Shown here piece by piece: positions 1-7,378 of a stretch of DNA of 64,000 nucleotides (position 1 is the stretch's first letter; every line of letters starts with the position of its first letter). A model generated the notes under the pieces. It saw only the letters and a program-made list of their open reading frames with translations. It searched no databases and was not told the origin of the DNA. Both the position numbers and the translations under genes were made by a program. Source of the DNA: Leeuwenhoekiella sp. (GTDB lineage Bacteria > Bacteroidota > Bacteroidia > Flavobacteriales > Flavobacteriaceae); NCBI GenBank assembly GCA_002708845.1, contig PAPI01000024.1, positions 62,001 through 126,000 on the forward strand. The letters are read 5' to 3'.

Positions 1-233
1 TTTTTAAGATGAAGTACATCTACGGCTGTCAGCGGGTTACTTAGTAATGTCAGCAAAAGTTGTTTTTACTGTCATTACCGTGTTTACCTGACTTAATTTC
101 AGGAAATTTCCCCTTTCATAAGGGTTATCTTTCTGATTATCCAAATTGAGGAATGAACTATTTTTAGAGTATTCGATTATGTGCTTAGCTTACCTAACAA
201 TATTTCTTGCAAACTCAATTAATAGTAAACTTT
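1..233. other. Left-edge region with no assignable gene
   Basis: No supported gene lies before the Hcp-like protein. A plus-strand frame is open from the left edge to a TAG ending at position 44, so it could be the last codons of a gene outside the window, but 13 codons are too few to judge. Just after it is an imperfect inverted repeat (arms 44-53 and 69-78, 10 bp with one mismatch, 15-base spacer). It could be an operator or a weak terminator; there is no T-run after it. Confidence 0.4.
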
Positions 234-767
234 ATGAAAGCAATTTTCAAATTAGCAGTACTCGTTCTTACCACCATAACTTTACAGGCTCAAAATCAGA
301 TGTATTTGGAGATTCCGGATATCCCGGGAGAATCCCAGCGTATGAATTTTGAAGATCAGATTGTTGTAGATGCTTTTGCTTTTAGCGTCAAAAATCCGAA
401 GACAAAAGTAGGATCGGGGCGCGTGAGCAGCCGGGTTGTATTTTCAGGAATCCAAATCCATAAAAAAACTGACATTGCTACAAACCCAATGTTGGAGGGC
501 CTCAAACAAAGGCAGCGGTTTAATGAAGTTAAATTAACTCTTGTAAGCGAATCTGGTGGGCAGGGCAGTCAAGCTTATCTCGTATATACATTAAAAAATG
601 TCGTTATTTCGGCCTATGAAATTGAAGGTACTACCGAAGATCTAAGACCCGCAGAGCGATGGCTTTTAGAATTTGAGTCGATAAACAGCGTGTATACACG
701 CACAGACATCGATGGTTCTGCCGGCGATTCCAATGAATTTGAGTACAGTGTCAAATCGGGAATGTAA
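234..767 (+). CDS. Hcp-like (type VI tube-like) protein with a signal peptide
   Basis: The 177-residue product opens with a lysine and a hydrophobic run ending in an LQAQ cleavage-type site near residue 20. The rest resembles the Hcp fold of type VI secretion tube proteins: an MYLEIPDIPGES start, a GRV-R--FSGI-I-K--D-A--ML segment, an alternating beta stretch LTLV-----G--AYLVYTL-NV-ISAYEI, and an ERWLLEFESI ending. Hcp proteins normally lack a signal peptide and form hexameric rings in the cytoplasm, so an exported version is unusual. I chose ATG 234 because it starts the signal peptide; the upstream TTG at 207 would bury it. No other type VI genes are visible nearby. The fold assignment rests on pattern recognition; export is inferred. 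Confidence 0.65.
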   Translation: MKAIFKLAVLVLTTITLQAQNQMYLEIPDIPGESQRMNFEDQIVVDAFAFSVKNPKTKVGSGRVSSRVVFSGIQIHKKTDIATNPMLEGLKQRQRFNEVKLTLVSESGGQGSQAYLVYTLKNVVISAYEIEGTTEDLRPAERWLLEFESINSVYTRTDIDGSAGDSNEFEYSVKSGM

Positions 768-878
768 GCGACTTTATATTTGTAAATGAGTTCCAATTCG
801 TTGTCAGGCCTACTGACAGTGAATTTTTTTATGCAAAGACAGGAAAGCTAACAGATCCCGACAAAGATTTAAAACCTG

Positions 879-886
879 TAGCTTTG
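879..886 (+). promoter_or_regulatory. -7 promoter box (TAGCTTTG) for selO
   Basis: This is an exact match to the Bacteroidota -7 consensus TAnnTTTG. It lies 16 bases before the ATG at 902, which would give a short leader of about 10 bases. No clear -33 TTG is present at the usual spacing. It supports starting selO at 902. Confidence 0.5.
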
Positions 887-901
887 TATAAAACGCCTCG
901 T

Positions 902-2464
902 ATGCCTTTTAAGATCAATAATCGTTTTTCTAAGACTCTTCCCGCAGATCCCAATCCTGAAAATTCCCGGCGTCAGGTTATTCAGGGATTTTATTCCTAT
1001 GTCACACCCAAAGAAACCGGTAAACCCAAACTCTTACATGTTTCTGATGAAATGGCAACAGAACTGGGTCTTGATCAGGAAGAAATCCAGTCAGATAACT
1101 TTTTAAATCTGATGACCGGCAACAGCGTGTTACCCGAAACCAAACCCTATGCGATGGTATATGGCGGACATCAGTTTGGCCATTGGGCGGGACAATTGGG
1201 TGACGGGCGTGCCATCAATTTATTTGAAGCTGAAGGAAAAACCCAACATTGGGCAGTGCAGCTTAAAGGAGCAGGGGAGACTCCGTTTTCTCGTTCGGCA
1301 GATGGGCTTGCGGTTTTGCGTTCTTCCATTAGAGAATATTTGATGAGTGAAGCGATGCATCATCTTGGCATTCCCACCACCCGGGCACTTTCTCTGGCGC
1401 TCACCGGTGATTCCGTTTTACGCGATGTGATGTATGATGGTAATCCGGCCTATGAAAAAGGAGCCGTGGTTTCACGAGTAGCCGAATCCTTCTTACGTTT
1501 TGGAAATTATCAGATTTTCACGGCCCGCAACGATGTAGCCAGTTTGCAGCAACTGGTGGATTATACCATCAAAACGCATTTTAGTCATTTGGGTGCGCCA
1601 TCAAAGGAGACGTATCTGAAGTTTTTTGAAGAAGTAAGCCAACGTACGCTTACGATGATCATTCACTGGCAACGTGTGGGTTTTGTTCATGGCGTGATGA
1701 ACACCGATAATATGAGCATTCTGGGGCTTACGATTGATTACGGACCTTACGGCTGGTTAGAAGGTTTTGACTGGGGCTGGACGCCTAATACCACAGACCG
1801 CCAGCACAAGCGCTACCGCTATGGCAATCAGCCCAATATAGGGTTGTGGAATTTATACCAGTTGGCTAATGCTTTATATCCGCTGGTTGAAGAATCTGAA
1901 GGTTTTGAGGAAATCCTCGACGGTTACAAGTCTGGCTATGCGGTTCAATCTCTGGAAATGATGGCCGCTAAACTGGGACTTCAGAATCCGGGCGAAGACG
2001 ATTTAAAACTCATTGCAGATCTGGAGGAGTGCCTGCAACTTACCGAAACCGATATGACGATCTTCTTCCGCAAATTAGGTGATTTTAAAAAGGATGCTTC
2101 GGTAGCTGGATTTAAGCTCATTGAAGATGCCTTTTACCTTCCTAATGAATTAACTGAAGAAATTAAAAGTCAATGGACCGATTGGTTTTCCGCGTATGCG
2201 AAACGTTTACGACAGGAATCCCGTTCTGATGATGAGCGACGGATAGCGATGAACCGGATCAATCCCAAATATGCACTGCGTAATTATATGGCTCAACTTG
2301 CCATAGATGCAGCAGATAAAGGGGATTACAGTCTGATTGATGAAATGTATCAGCTGCTCAAAAAGCCTTATGACGAGCAACCGGAATACCAAAACTGGTT
2401 TGCCAAACGGCCGGAATGGGCGCGGGATAAAGTAGGTTGTTCTATGCTTTCGTGCAGTTCGTAA
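902..2464 (+). CDS. selO: Protein adenylyltransferase SelO (YdiU/UPF0061 family)
   Basis: SelO is a pseudokinase-fold enzyme that transfers AMP from ATP to serine, threonine or tyrosine of target proteins and is linked to redox stress. The 520-residue product has the family hallmarks: the YGGHQFGHWAGQLGDGRA segment, QLKGAGETPFSRSADG, RSSIREYLMSEAM, the catalytic loop HGVMNTDN (His263 to Asn270) and the metal-binding DYGP (Asp279). It ends with a paired-cysteine tail (Cys513 and Cys518, CSMLSCSS), the position where eukaryotic SelO carries selenocysteine. ATG 902 fits the MPFKINNRF start; the TTG at 884 falls inside the promoter box. The stop codon overlaps the ATG of the next gene (TAATG), so the two are probably translationally coupled. 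Confidence 0.95.
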   Translation: MPFKINNRFSKTLPADPNPENSRRQVIQGFYSYVTPKETGKPKLLHVSDEMATELGLDQEEIQSDNFLNLMTGNSVLPETKPYAMVYGGHQFGHWAGQLGDGRAINLFEAEGKTQHWAVQLKGAGETPFSRSADGLAVLRSSIREYLMSEAMHHLGIPTTRALSLALTGDSVLRDVMYDGNPAYEKGAVVSRVAESFLRFGNYQIFTARNDVASLQQLVDYTIKTHFSHLGAPSKETYLKFFEEVSQRTLTMIIHWQRVGFVHGVMNTDNMSILGLTIDYGPYGWLEGFDWGWTPNTTDRQHKRYRYGNQPNIGLWNLYQLANALYPLVEESEGFEEILDGYKSGYAVQSLEMMAAKLGLQNPGEDDLKLIADLEECLQLTETDMTIFFRKLGDFKKDASVAGFKLIEDAFYLPNELTEEIKSQWTDWFSAYAKRLRQESRSDDERRIAMNRINPKYALRNYMAQLAIDAADKGDYSLIDEMYQLLKKPYDEQPEYQNWFAKRPEWARDKVGCSMLSCSS

Positions 2465-2727
2465 TGGATATAAAAGCCTTTCTTCAAAAAATCCCAATTG
2501 GCTATTCTGAAGGCCTTTATAAAGACAAAAAGTACGGCATCACCCGTACGGATTTTAATGCCGGAAAAAGCTTAAAAATCTATGCGGAAGAATTGGGTGG
2601 AACCGATTTTATAAGTCTTAATTACTACGAAACCCAAACCGGTCAACTACTAAAACCCTGCGAAATGCCCAAAGCTAAGGTAATTGCATTTTTAGTTGAT
2701 GTAAAAATTATCGATTTAAATACATAA
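2464..2727 (+). CDS. Small conserved-looking protein coupled to selO
   Basis: This 87-residue soluble protein starts at an ATG whose A is the last base of the selO stop codon. It has no signal peptide or membrane segment. The sequence runs MDIKAFLQKIPIGYSEG, then YKDKKYGIT, FNAGKSLKIYAEELGGTDFISLNYY and LLKPCEMPKAKVIAFL, with one cysteine near residue 70. I recall similar short proteins in flavobacteria, some annotated loosely as methionine sulfoxide reductase, but it has no catalytic MsrA or MsrB motif. The overlap suggests that it works with SelO, perhaps in the same redox response. Its function is not known to me. Confidence 0.8.
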   Translation: MDIKAFLQKIPIGYSEGLYKDKKYGITRTDFNAGKSLKIYAEELGGTDFISLNYYETQTGQLLKPCEMPKAKVIAFLVDVKIIDLNT

Positions 2728-2789
2728 CTATCAGTATTACAGGTTTTTATTTTGGTTATCTTTAAGTAACTAACCAAAAACTCTCCACC

Positions 2790-4709
2790 ATGAAACCTGT
2801 ATTTTTCACCGCTTGCACACTGCTCGTACTTCTGGCGTGCGACCCAAAATCAAAGCCCGAAACAACTTCCTATACCCAAACCGATTTTAAACCTGAAACT
2901 GCAGCAGACAGCATCGAGGTACGCATCGCACCCGATCATGATTATCCGCATCCCGAAGTAATCACGGTTTACGATAAACTCAACTTTGGTAACGGGTATA
3001 ACAGCACAACCGGTAAAACGTATTTTGGCGTGATGGAATTTGCAGGAAGCGAGAGCGATATCGAACTCATGGCCGGTGCAAAAGGGAATCGGGGAGAGGT
3101 GACCATGGAAATTTTAGAAAGTAAAGAAGACCTTAAAAAATCACTTAATGTTACTGCTGAAGCCGAATTGGATATGATCATTTACGGGATTACCTCAAAA
3201 AACTCATTAAAATTAAAAACCGTTCAGGATACCGAGTTTTCAGACTTTTCGCAACACGCGGTTATCAAAGCGCGCTATGTTAATGAACCTTTGGTACTCA
3301 TCAATCCGCGTGTAAAGCAGGAATTGATAGACCTTGCCCAATCAGATCCCGAAACCTTTATACGCACCTGTGGCGATATGTTTGTAAGCCGTATTTATAC
3401 TGGAGGTGAATTGTACTCCGTTTTTAGCCTGAGTAGTCAGGACAGCAATGAAAAAACACAAAACGAACTCTTTTTTAAGAGTGCTAACACCTATTTAACC
3501 ACCAGTTTTACTGCAAGTATTGATGCAAGTACGGTAAACGAAAAAATCAAAAACACCAAAAATATAAAAACCAGTGTCATTACTGAAGGAGGCGGACGCA
3601 CACCAGACGGCTTGGAACTTACCGACTACCTTAAATACGCTGCAGATTTTAAAGAGCAGGTAGGAGCAGACCAGCGTGCGGTGATTTTATATGTGGAACT
3701 CAGTCCGTACGAAAGCATCGCAGGTTTCCCAAAACTGGACTTTAGCAAAATACGGGTCGTGCAAAAACAGTTTTTAGACCTGGCTACCAATCTGGTAAGC
3801 AGTATGACCGAGGATAAAAATACTGCGGAGTTTGTGGCTGCTCATACCGAACTTTTCACGGATGAGGATAGTGCACAGAGCCAGGCGGTCATTGCAAACT
3901 ATCCCGAAAACAAAAATCTGCTTGCGCGACTTATTGCCGATTGCCGTGCAGATCCTGATTACTGTGATTTTAAAGATTTACAGGTTTTTGCGGAATATGA
4001 ACCCTATAATCCCCAAATTGATTTTCCCGAATGGCAGGGTGAACAAACCACACTACCCTTAAAAGAAGCTTCGGGCTGGGTAACGCTCACTGAAAATACG
4101 CAAGATGGGCGTATACTTTCAATAAATGGTGATTTTGAATTGCGTCAGAACACCACTGATTCGCCGGATTGCCGGGCGCTGGTATACCGTCAGGAAATCA
4201 TTCCATTTGGGCAGCAAATGACCGAGGAAGGCGGATTCTGGTGGTGGCAAAACGCGGTTTATCGCTCTGTTTTCTTGCGGTTTTGGTATCCGTATTATGA
4301 GGTGCGCTATTTAAGCTTGGAAACGGGCGATGTAGTGAAAACGTTTAACTATTCCGGGCCGGTTCAGGTAGAACCCAATAAAAAAGTACAAATCCGTTTA
4401 AGGAATCCCGATGCTGAACTGGTTTACAAATCGGGTAGCAAATACAACCCCATTGGCGAAAAGGCCGAAAAACAGCTGAAATACAAGCGAACTCCACGCA
4501 TGACTATTGTAGAAAACTGTGATCCTGCGCTTAAAGTAACTGCGGTAATCGCTGCTAAAAATGCGAAACCCAAAGCCCACGTTAATTCAAATTTAATGAC
4601 TTCAGTGGCAGCTGAACCACGCAGAGCACTACCTTCCATAAAATGGCCGGAAAAAGAAGCTGACACCAATGCGGTGCCGTTAATCATTACCTATGGCCAA
4701 ACGAAGTAA
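2790..4709 (+). CDS. Large lipoprotein with a MACPF-like segment
   Basis: The 639-residue product has a lipoprotein signal peptide with lipobox LLAC and lipidation Cys17, so it should be attached to a membrane and possibly shown at the cell surface. Residues 194-208 read CGDMFVSRIYTGGEL, which resembles the central MACPF/perforin signature (aromatic-G-T/D-x-F-V followed about seven residues later by GG and a hydrophobic residue). The stretch before it (about 60-190) has the mixed helix and strand look of such domains. A tryptophan-rich patch sits at 484-486 inside an aromatic strand-rich C-terminal part. MACPF proteins make oligomeric pores in immunity, toxins or competition. The call rests on one motif and needs a structural check. 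It could instead be a plain surface lipoprotein. Confidence 0.55.
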   Translation: MKPVFFTACTLLVLLACDPKSKPETTSYTQTDFKPETAADSIEVRIAPDHDYPHPEVITVYDKLNFGNGYNSTTGKTYFGVMEFAGSESDIELMAGAKGNRGEVTMEILESKEDLKKSLNVTAEAELDMIIYGITSKNSLKLKTVQDTEFSDFSQHAVIKARYVNEPLVLINPRVKQELIDLAQSDPETFIRTCGDMFVSRIYTGGELYSVFSLSSQDSNEKTQNELFFKSANTYLTTSFTASIDASTVNEKIKNTKNIKTSVITEGGGRTPDGLELTDYLKYAADFKEQVGADQRAVILYVELSPYESIAGFPKLDFSKIRVVQKQFLDLATNLVSSMTEDKNTAEFVAAHTELFTDEDSAQSQAVIANYPENKNLLARLIADCRADPDYCDFKDLQVFAEYEPYNPQIDFPEWQGEQTTLPLKEASGWVTLTENTQDGRILSINGDFELRQNTTDSPDCRALVYRQEIIPFGQQMTEEGGFWWWQNAVYRSVFLRFWYPYYEVRYLSLETGDVVKTFNYSGPVQVEPNKKVQIRLRNPDAELVYKSGSKYNPIGEKAEKQLKYKRTPRMTIVENCDPALKVTAVIAAKNAKPKAHVNSNLMTSVAAEPRRALPSIKWPEKEADTNAVPLIITYGQTK

Positions 4710-4754
4710 CTACAAGATGTAAGGTTTTGGGTATTGGTAGACTTAATTCCGGAA

Positions 4755-5258
4755 ATGGTAAAACTTGAAAAAATAGCCCTAGGTGGTGGATGTCATTGGT
4801 GTACCGAGGCCGTATTTCAATCTTTAAAAGGAGTTGAACGGGTAGAGCAGGGGTATGTGGCTGCTACAGGAGACGAAAGCTGGTTTTCAGAAGGCGTGAT
4901 TGTGCATTATGATGCAGAAAAGCTACCGTTACACATTTTGCTTGAAGTGCATTTGCGAACGCATAAAAGCACTTCGGCTCATAGCTTTAGAACAAAATAC
5001 CGATCGGCTGTATATACCTTCTCAGCAGCACAAAAGAGCAGGGCTGAAGAATCGATTCATAAACTTCAGAGCCATTTTGGCGAACCACTCATTACGCGGG
5101 TTTTAGATTTTTCGGCCTTTAAAGCTTCCCGTGAAGCCCTACATAACTATTATCAGTCAGATCCGAATAAACTATTCTGTATAAATTACATAACTCCCAA
5201 ACTTAAAGTACTACTTGAAGAGTATAGTGCTTATTTCAATACATCGTTTCTTAAATAA
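4755..5258 (+). CDS. Peptide methionine sulfoxide reductase A-like protein
   Basis: MsrA reduces methionine-S-sulfoxide in oxidised proteins. The 167-residue product starts with an MsrA-type strand and the active site GGGCHWCTE (Cys13 catalytic, Cys16), followed by VFQSLKGVERVEQGY, which matches the family. The usual GCFWC has His in place of Phe. The middle part (VIVHYDAEKLPLHILLEVHLRTHKST and RTKYRSAVY) and a cysteine near residue 151 (LFCINYITPK) also fit, although that tail diverges from standard MsrA. I chose ATG 4755 because the upstream TTG at 4734 adds unrelated residues. It sits close to selO, which also acts in redox stress. Whether the His variant is fully active is open. Confidence 0.85.
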   Translation: MVKLEKIALGGGCHWCTEAVFQSLKGVERVEQGYVAATGDESWFSEGVIVHYDAEKLPLHILLEVHLRTHKSTSAHSFRTKYRSAVYTFSAAQKSRAEESIHKLQSHFGEPLITRVLDFSAFKASREALHNYYQSDPNKLFCINYITPKLKVLLEEYSAYFNTSFLK

Positions 5259-5354
5259 ATTAACCGGTCCTTTTTTGCTTTTAGGCTCAGATATTAAGAA
5301 AATCTTGGTACTCAGGCCCGATAGGAGTTTTTAACTTTAAACAAAAACCAAACT

Positions 5355-6026
5355 ATGAGCACTGTAAAAATCAAAGAAATTCACTTCATCAATCACGATG
5401 TTTTACATATCGAAACCGAAAAACCTGAAAACTTCAGTTTTGAGCCGGGTCAGGCCACAGAAGTAGCCATTAACAAACCAGACTGGAAAGATGAAAAACG
5501 CCCTTTTACCTTTACCAATTTACCCGAAGAGGATGTACTTCAATTTACGATTAAAACCTATCCTGATCACGACGGGGTGACCGAACAGCTGGGCAAGCTC
5601 ACAGCCGGTGACGAACTTATTCTGGGAGATGCCTGGGGAGCGATTAAGTATCAGGGACCGGGTGTCTTTATAGCCGGTGGCGCGGGTATCACACCTTTTT
5701 TGGCCATTTTTAAAAATCTGAATAAAGAACAAAGCCTGAGTGGAAACAAGCTCATTTTTGGGAATAAAAAGAAAGAAGATATCATTTATGCAGCAGAACT
5801 GGAAAAGATGTTGGGCGATGATTTTATCAATATTCTTTCAGACGAAAAAGATAGTCGGTTTGCAAGCGGATATATCGATAAGGATTTTATTAAAAAGCAT
5901 ATCAATACAACCACACTAAAAAAGTTTTATGTCTGCGGACCGCCGCCGATGATGGATGCCGTTCTCGAAGATCTCAAGAAACTGGGCATAACCGAAGAAC
6001 GTATCGTCATGGAGGCGATGGAATAA
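5355..6026 (+). CDS. Ferredoxin-NADP reductase-like flavoprotein
   Basis: The 223-residue product has the two-domain layout of ferredoxin-NADP(+) reductases. An N-terminal beta-barrel carries the FAD-binding RPFTFTN (an RxYS/T-type motif) near residue 50. The NAD(P)-binding domain has GGAGITPF near residue 112 and YVCGPPPMM near residue 196. There is no signal peptide, membrane segment or 2Fe-2S cysteine set, so electrons must pass to a separate partner. It stands alone and is followed by two hairpin terminators. A TAACTTTA box 16 bases before the ATG (5332-5339) may be its -7 element. The physiological partner is unknown. Confidence 0.85.
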   Translation: MSTVKIKEIHFINHDVLHIETEKPENFSFEPGQATEVAINKPDWKDEKRPFTFTNLPEEDVLQFTIKTYPDHDGVTEQLGKLTAGDELILGDAWGAIKYQGPGVFIAGGAGITPFLAIFKNLNKEQSLSGNKLIFGNKKKEDIIYAAELEKMLGDDFINILSDEKDSRFASGYIDKDFIKKHINTTTLKKFYVCGPPPMMDAVLEDLKKLGITEERIVMEAME

Positions 6027-6049
6027 CTAACCCGATACGTTATATTTTA

Positions 6050-6085
6050 AATCTTCCAGATCAGAATAATCTGGAAGATTTTTTG
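6050..6085 (+). terminator. Rho-independent terminator after the flavoprotein gene
   Basis: An 11-bp perfect stem (6050-6060 with 6070-6080) and a 9-base loop are followed directly by a run of T. Confidence 0.9.
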
Positions 6086-6144
6086 TTTAAAAGATGTGTT
6101 AGAGAACCATAAGTTTCTGTTTATTAAAACACTAAACACTCGTC

Positions 6145-6178
6145 AAAACCTAAAATTCTTTGAATTTTAGGTTTTTTA
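6145..6178. terminator. Second hairpin terminator
   Basis: Stem 6146-6158 pairs perfectly with 6162-6174 around a 3-base loop. It has A's on the left and T's on the right, so it could act on either strand. It comes about 60 bases after the first terminator and isolates the next gene. Confidence 0.8.
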
Positions 6179-6302
6179 TTGCGAACACGATTTAAGCCCG
6201 CAAGTTAAATTTTGAAAAGAAGCAAGGCCTTAAAAAATGCAGCATTTGCTTTTAAAAACGAGATGTGCTTTCATCTAAAAAGCTGAGCTTTGCAGCGCTA
6301 AT

Positions 6303-7232
6303 TTGAATACCGTGCTATCCCGTAAAAAAACCTTTATCCTGCTGTCATTTATTGCGATTTACGTGTTCTGGGGCTCAACCTATCTCTGGAATAAAATGGC
6401 TGTTACCGAGTTACCTCCGTTTATGATTGGCGGTATGCGTTTTACCACAGCCGGATTGCTTCTGTTCGCTCTAGCAAAAGCTTTAGGACATTCTCTGCAC
6501 ATCAGTTTGAAGCAATTGGGCAATTCCATTCTTGCGGGGATTTTGTTTCTATCTGTTGGTAACGGTGTCTTTGTCTGGGCACTAAAATACATTGACAGCG
6601 GCTTTGGTTCGCTGATCGCTTCGATGTATCCCTTGTTTACGATTTTAATAATGATGCTGGTACAAAAGCGAAAGCTGAAGAAAATGACCATTTTTGGCGT
6701 TATTTTGGGCTTATGCGGAATGATTTTGCTAGTTAGTCAGCGGGAGCTGGCGGTAGAACCCAATTTTTGGTTGGGTGTAGGTTTGGCGGTAACTGCGATT
6801 TTTAGCTGGAGTTGCGGGAGTCTTATGGTTGCTCAGGTAGACACACCTAAGAACCATTTTGTAAGCACGGCTTACCAGATGACCGCTGCCGGTCTTATTC
6901 TAATGCTCGCAAGTCTGATTATAGGTGAGGAGTGGAGCAGTCCGTTAAACTGGCAATTCCGTACGCAAATCGCGATGCTTTGTTTGGTATTCTTTGGCAG
7001 TATCGCGGCTTTTTCAGCATTTAATTATTTACTGAAAAATGTGGCTACCGAAAAAGTAACTACTTCAGCCTATGTAAATCCTGTTATTGCCTTGTTTCTG
7101 GGCTGGTATTTTTTGGATGAAAAAATTACAACACAATCTGCCGTTGCAGCAGCCATTCTCATCACCGGAGTCTACTTCATCAATACCGGAAGAAGCAAAA
7201 ATAAAACGGAGAACGAGCGGCTTGAAAAGTGA
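6303..7232 (+). CDS. EamA/DMT-family transporter
   Basis: The 309-residue integral membrane protein has about ten hydrophobic segments arranged as two EamA repeats (roughly 10-145 and 155-295). The start FILLSFIAIYVFWGSTYLWNK is typical of drug/metabolite exporters, and the second repeat ends with VNPVIALFLGWYFLDE. Members export amino acids, metabolites or drugs; the substrate cannot be read from sequence. There is no ATG before the first membrane helix, so the start must be TTG 6303 or GTG 6312, and the first in-frame ATG would delete that helix. The gene stands alone, bounded by terminators upstream and a divergent-looking promoter region downstream. Confidence 0.9.
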   Translation: MNTVLSRKKTFILLSFIAIYVFWGSTYLWNKMAVTELPPFMIGGMRFTTAGLLLFALAKALGHSLHISLKQLGNSILAGILFLSVGNGVFVWALKYIDSGFGSLIASMYPLFTILIMMLVQKRKLKKMTIFGVILGLCGMILLVSQRELAVEPNFWLGVGLAVTAIFSWSCGSLMVAQVDTPKNHFVSTAYQMTAAGLILMLASLIIGEEWSSPLNWQFRTQIAMLCLVFFGSIAAFSAFNYLLKNVATEKVTTSAYVNPVIALFLGWYFLDEKITTQSAVAAAILITGVYFINTGRSKNKTENERLEK

Positions 7233-7309
7233 TTGGATATTCATTATTTCTGATTCTTGATTCGTTAATTCTGATTAAGTTCTAATTTTTTTAACCCCGA
7301 AACCCGCAA

Positions 7310-7327
7310 ATACGTCAATTGCCCTAT
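7310..7327. promoter_or_regulatory. Operator-like palindrome upstream of the CHAT gene
   Basis: The 18-mer ATACGTCAATTGCCCTAT is an imperfect palindrome. It matches a perfect palindrome before the gene at 10384 at 16 of 18 positions. Its centre is about 60 bases before the start codon and about 32 bases before a -7-like box TACTTTTA (7351-7358). The same geometry at both genes suggests a shared activator. Between this site and the -7 box is another inverted repeat, GTGCC-N4-GGCAC (7337-7350). Confidence 0.75.
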
Positions 7328-7350
7328 TGATTACAGGTGCCGGCTGGCAC

Positions 7351-7358
7351 TACTTTTA
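7351..7358 (+). promoter_or_regulatory. -7-like box TACTTTTA of the CHAT gene
   Basis: It matches TAnnTTTG except at the last base and lies 21 bases before the ATG. Directly downstream, an inverted repeat with 7-bp arms (7357-7363 and 7373-7379) reaches the A of the start codon and could fold in the leader. Confidence 0.45.
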
Positions 7359-7378
7359 GATCGTAAAAACCACGATCT

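Noticed and set aside
146-352. Open frame of 68 codons overlapping the Hcp-like gene
   Set aside because: It reads out of frame through the signal peptide and has no family resemblance.
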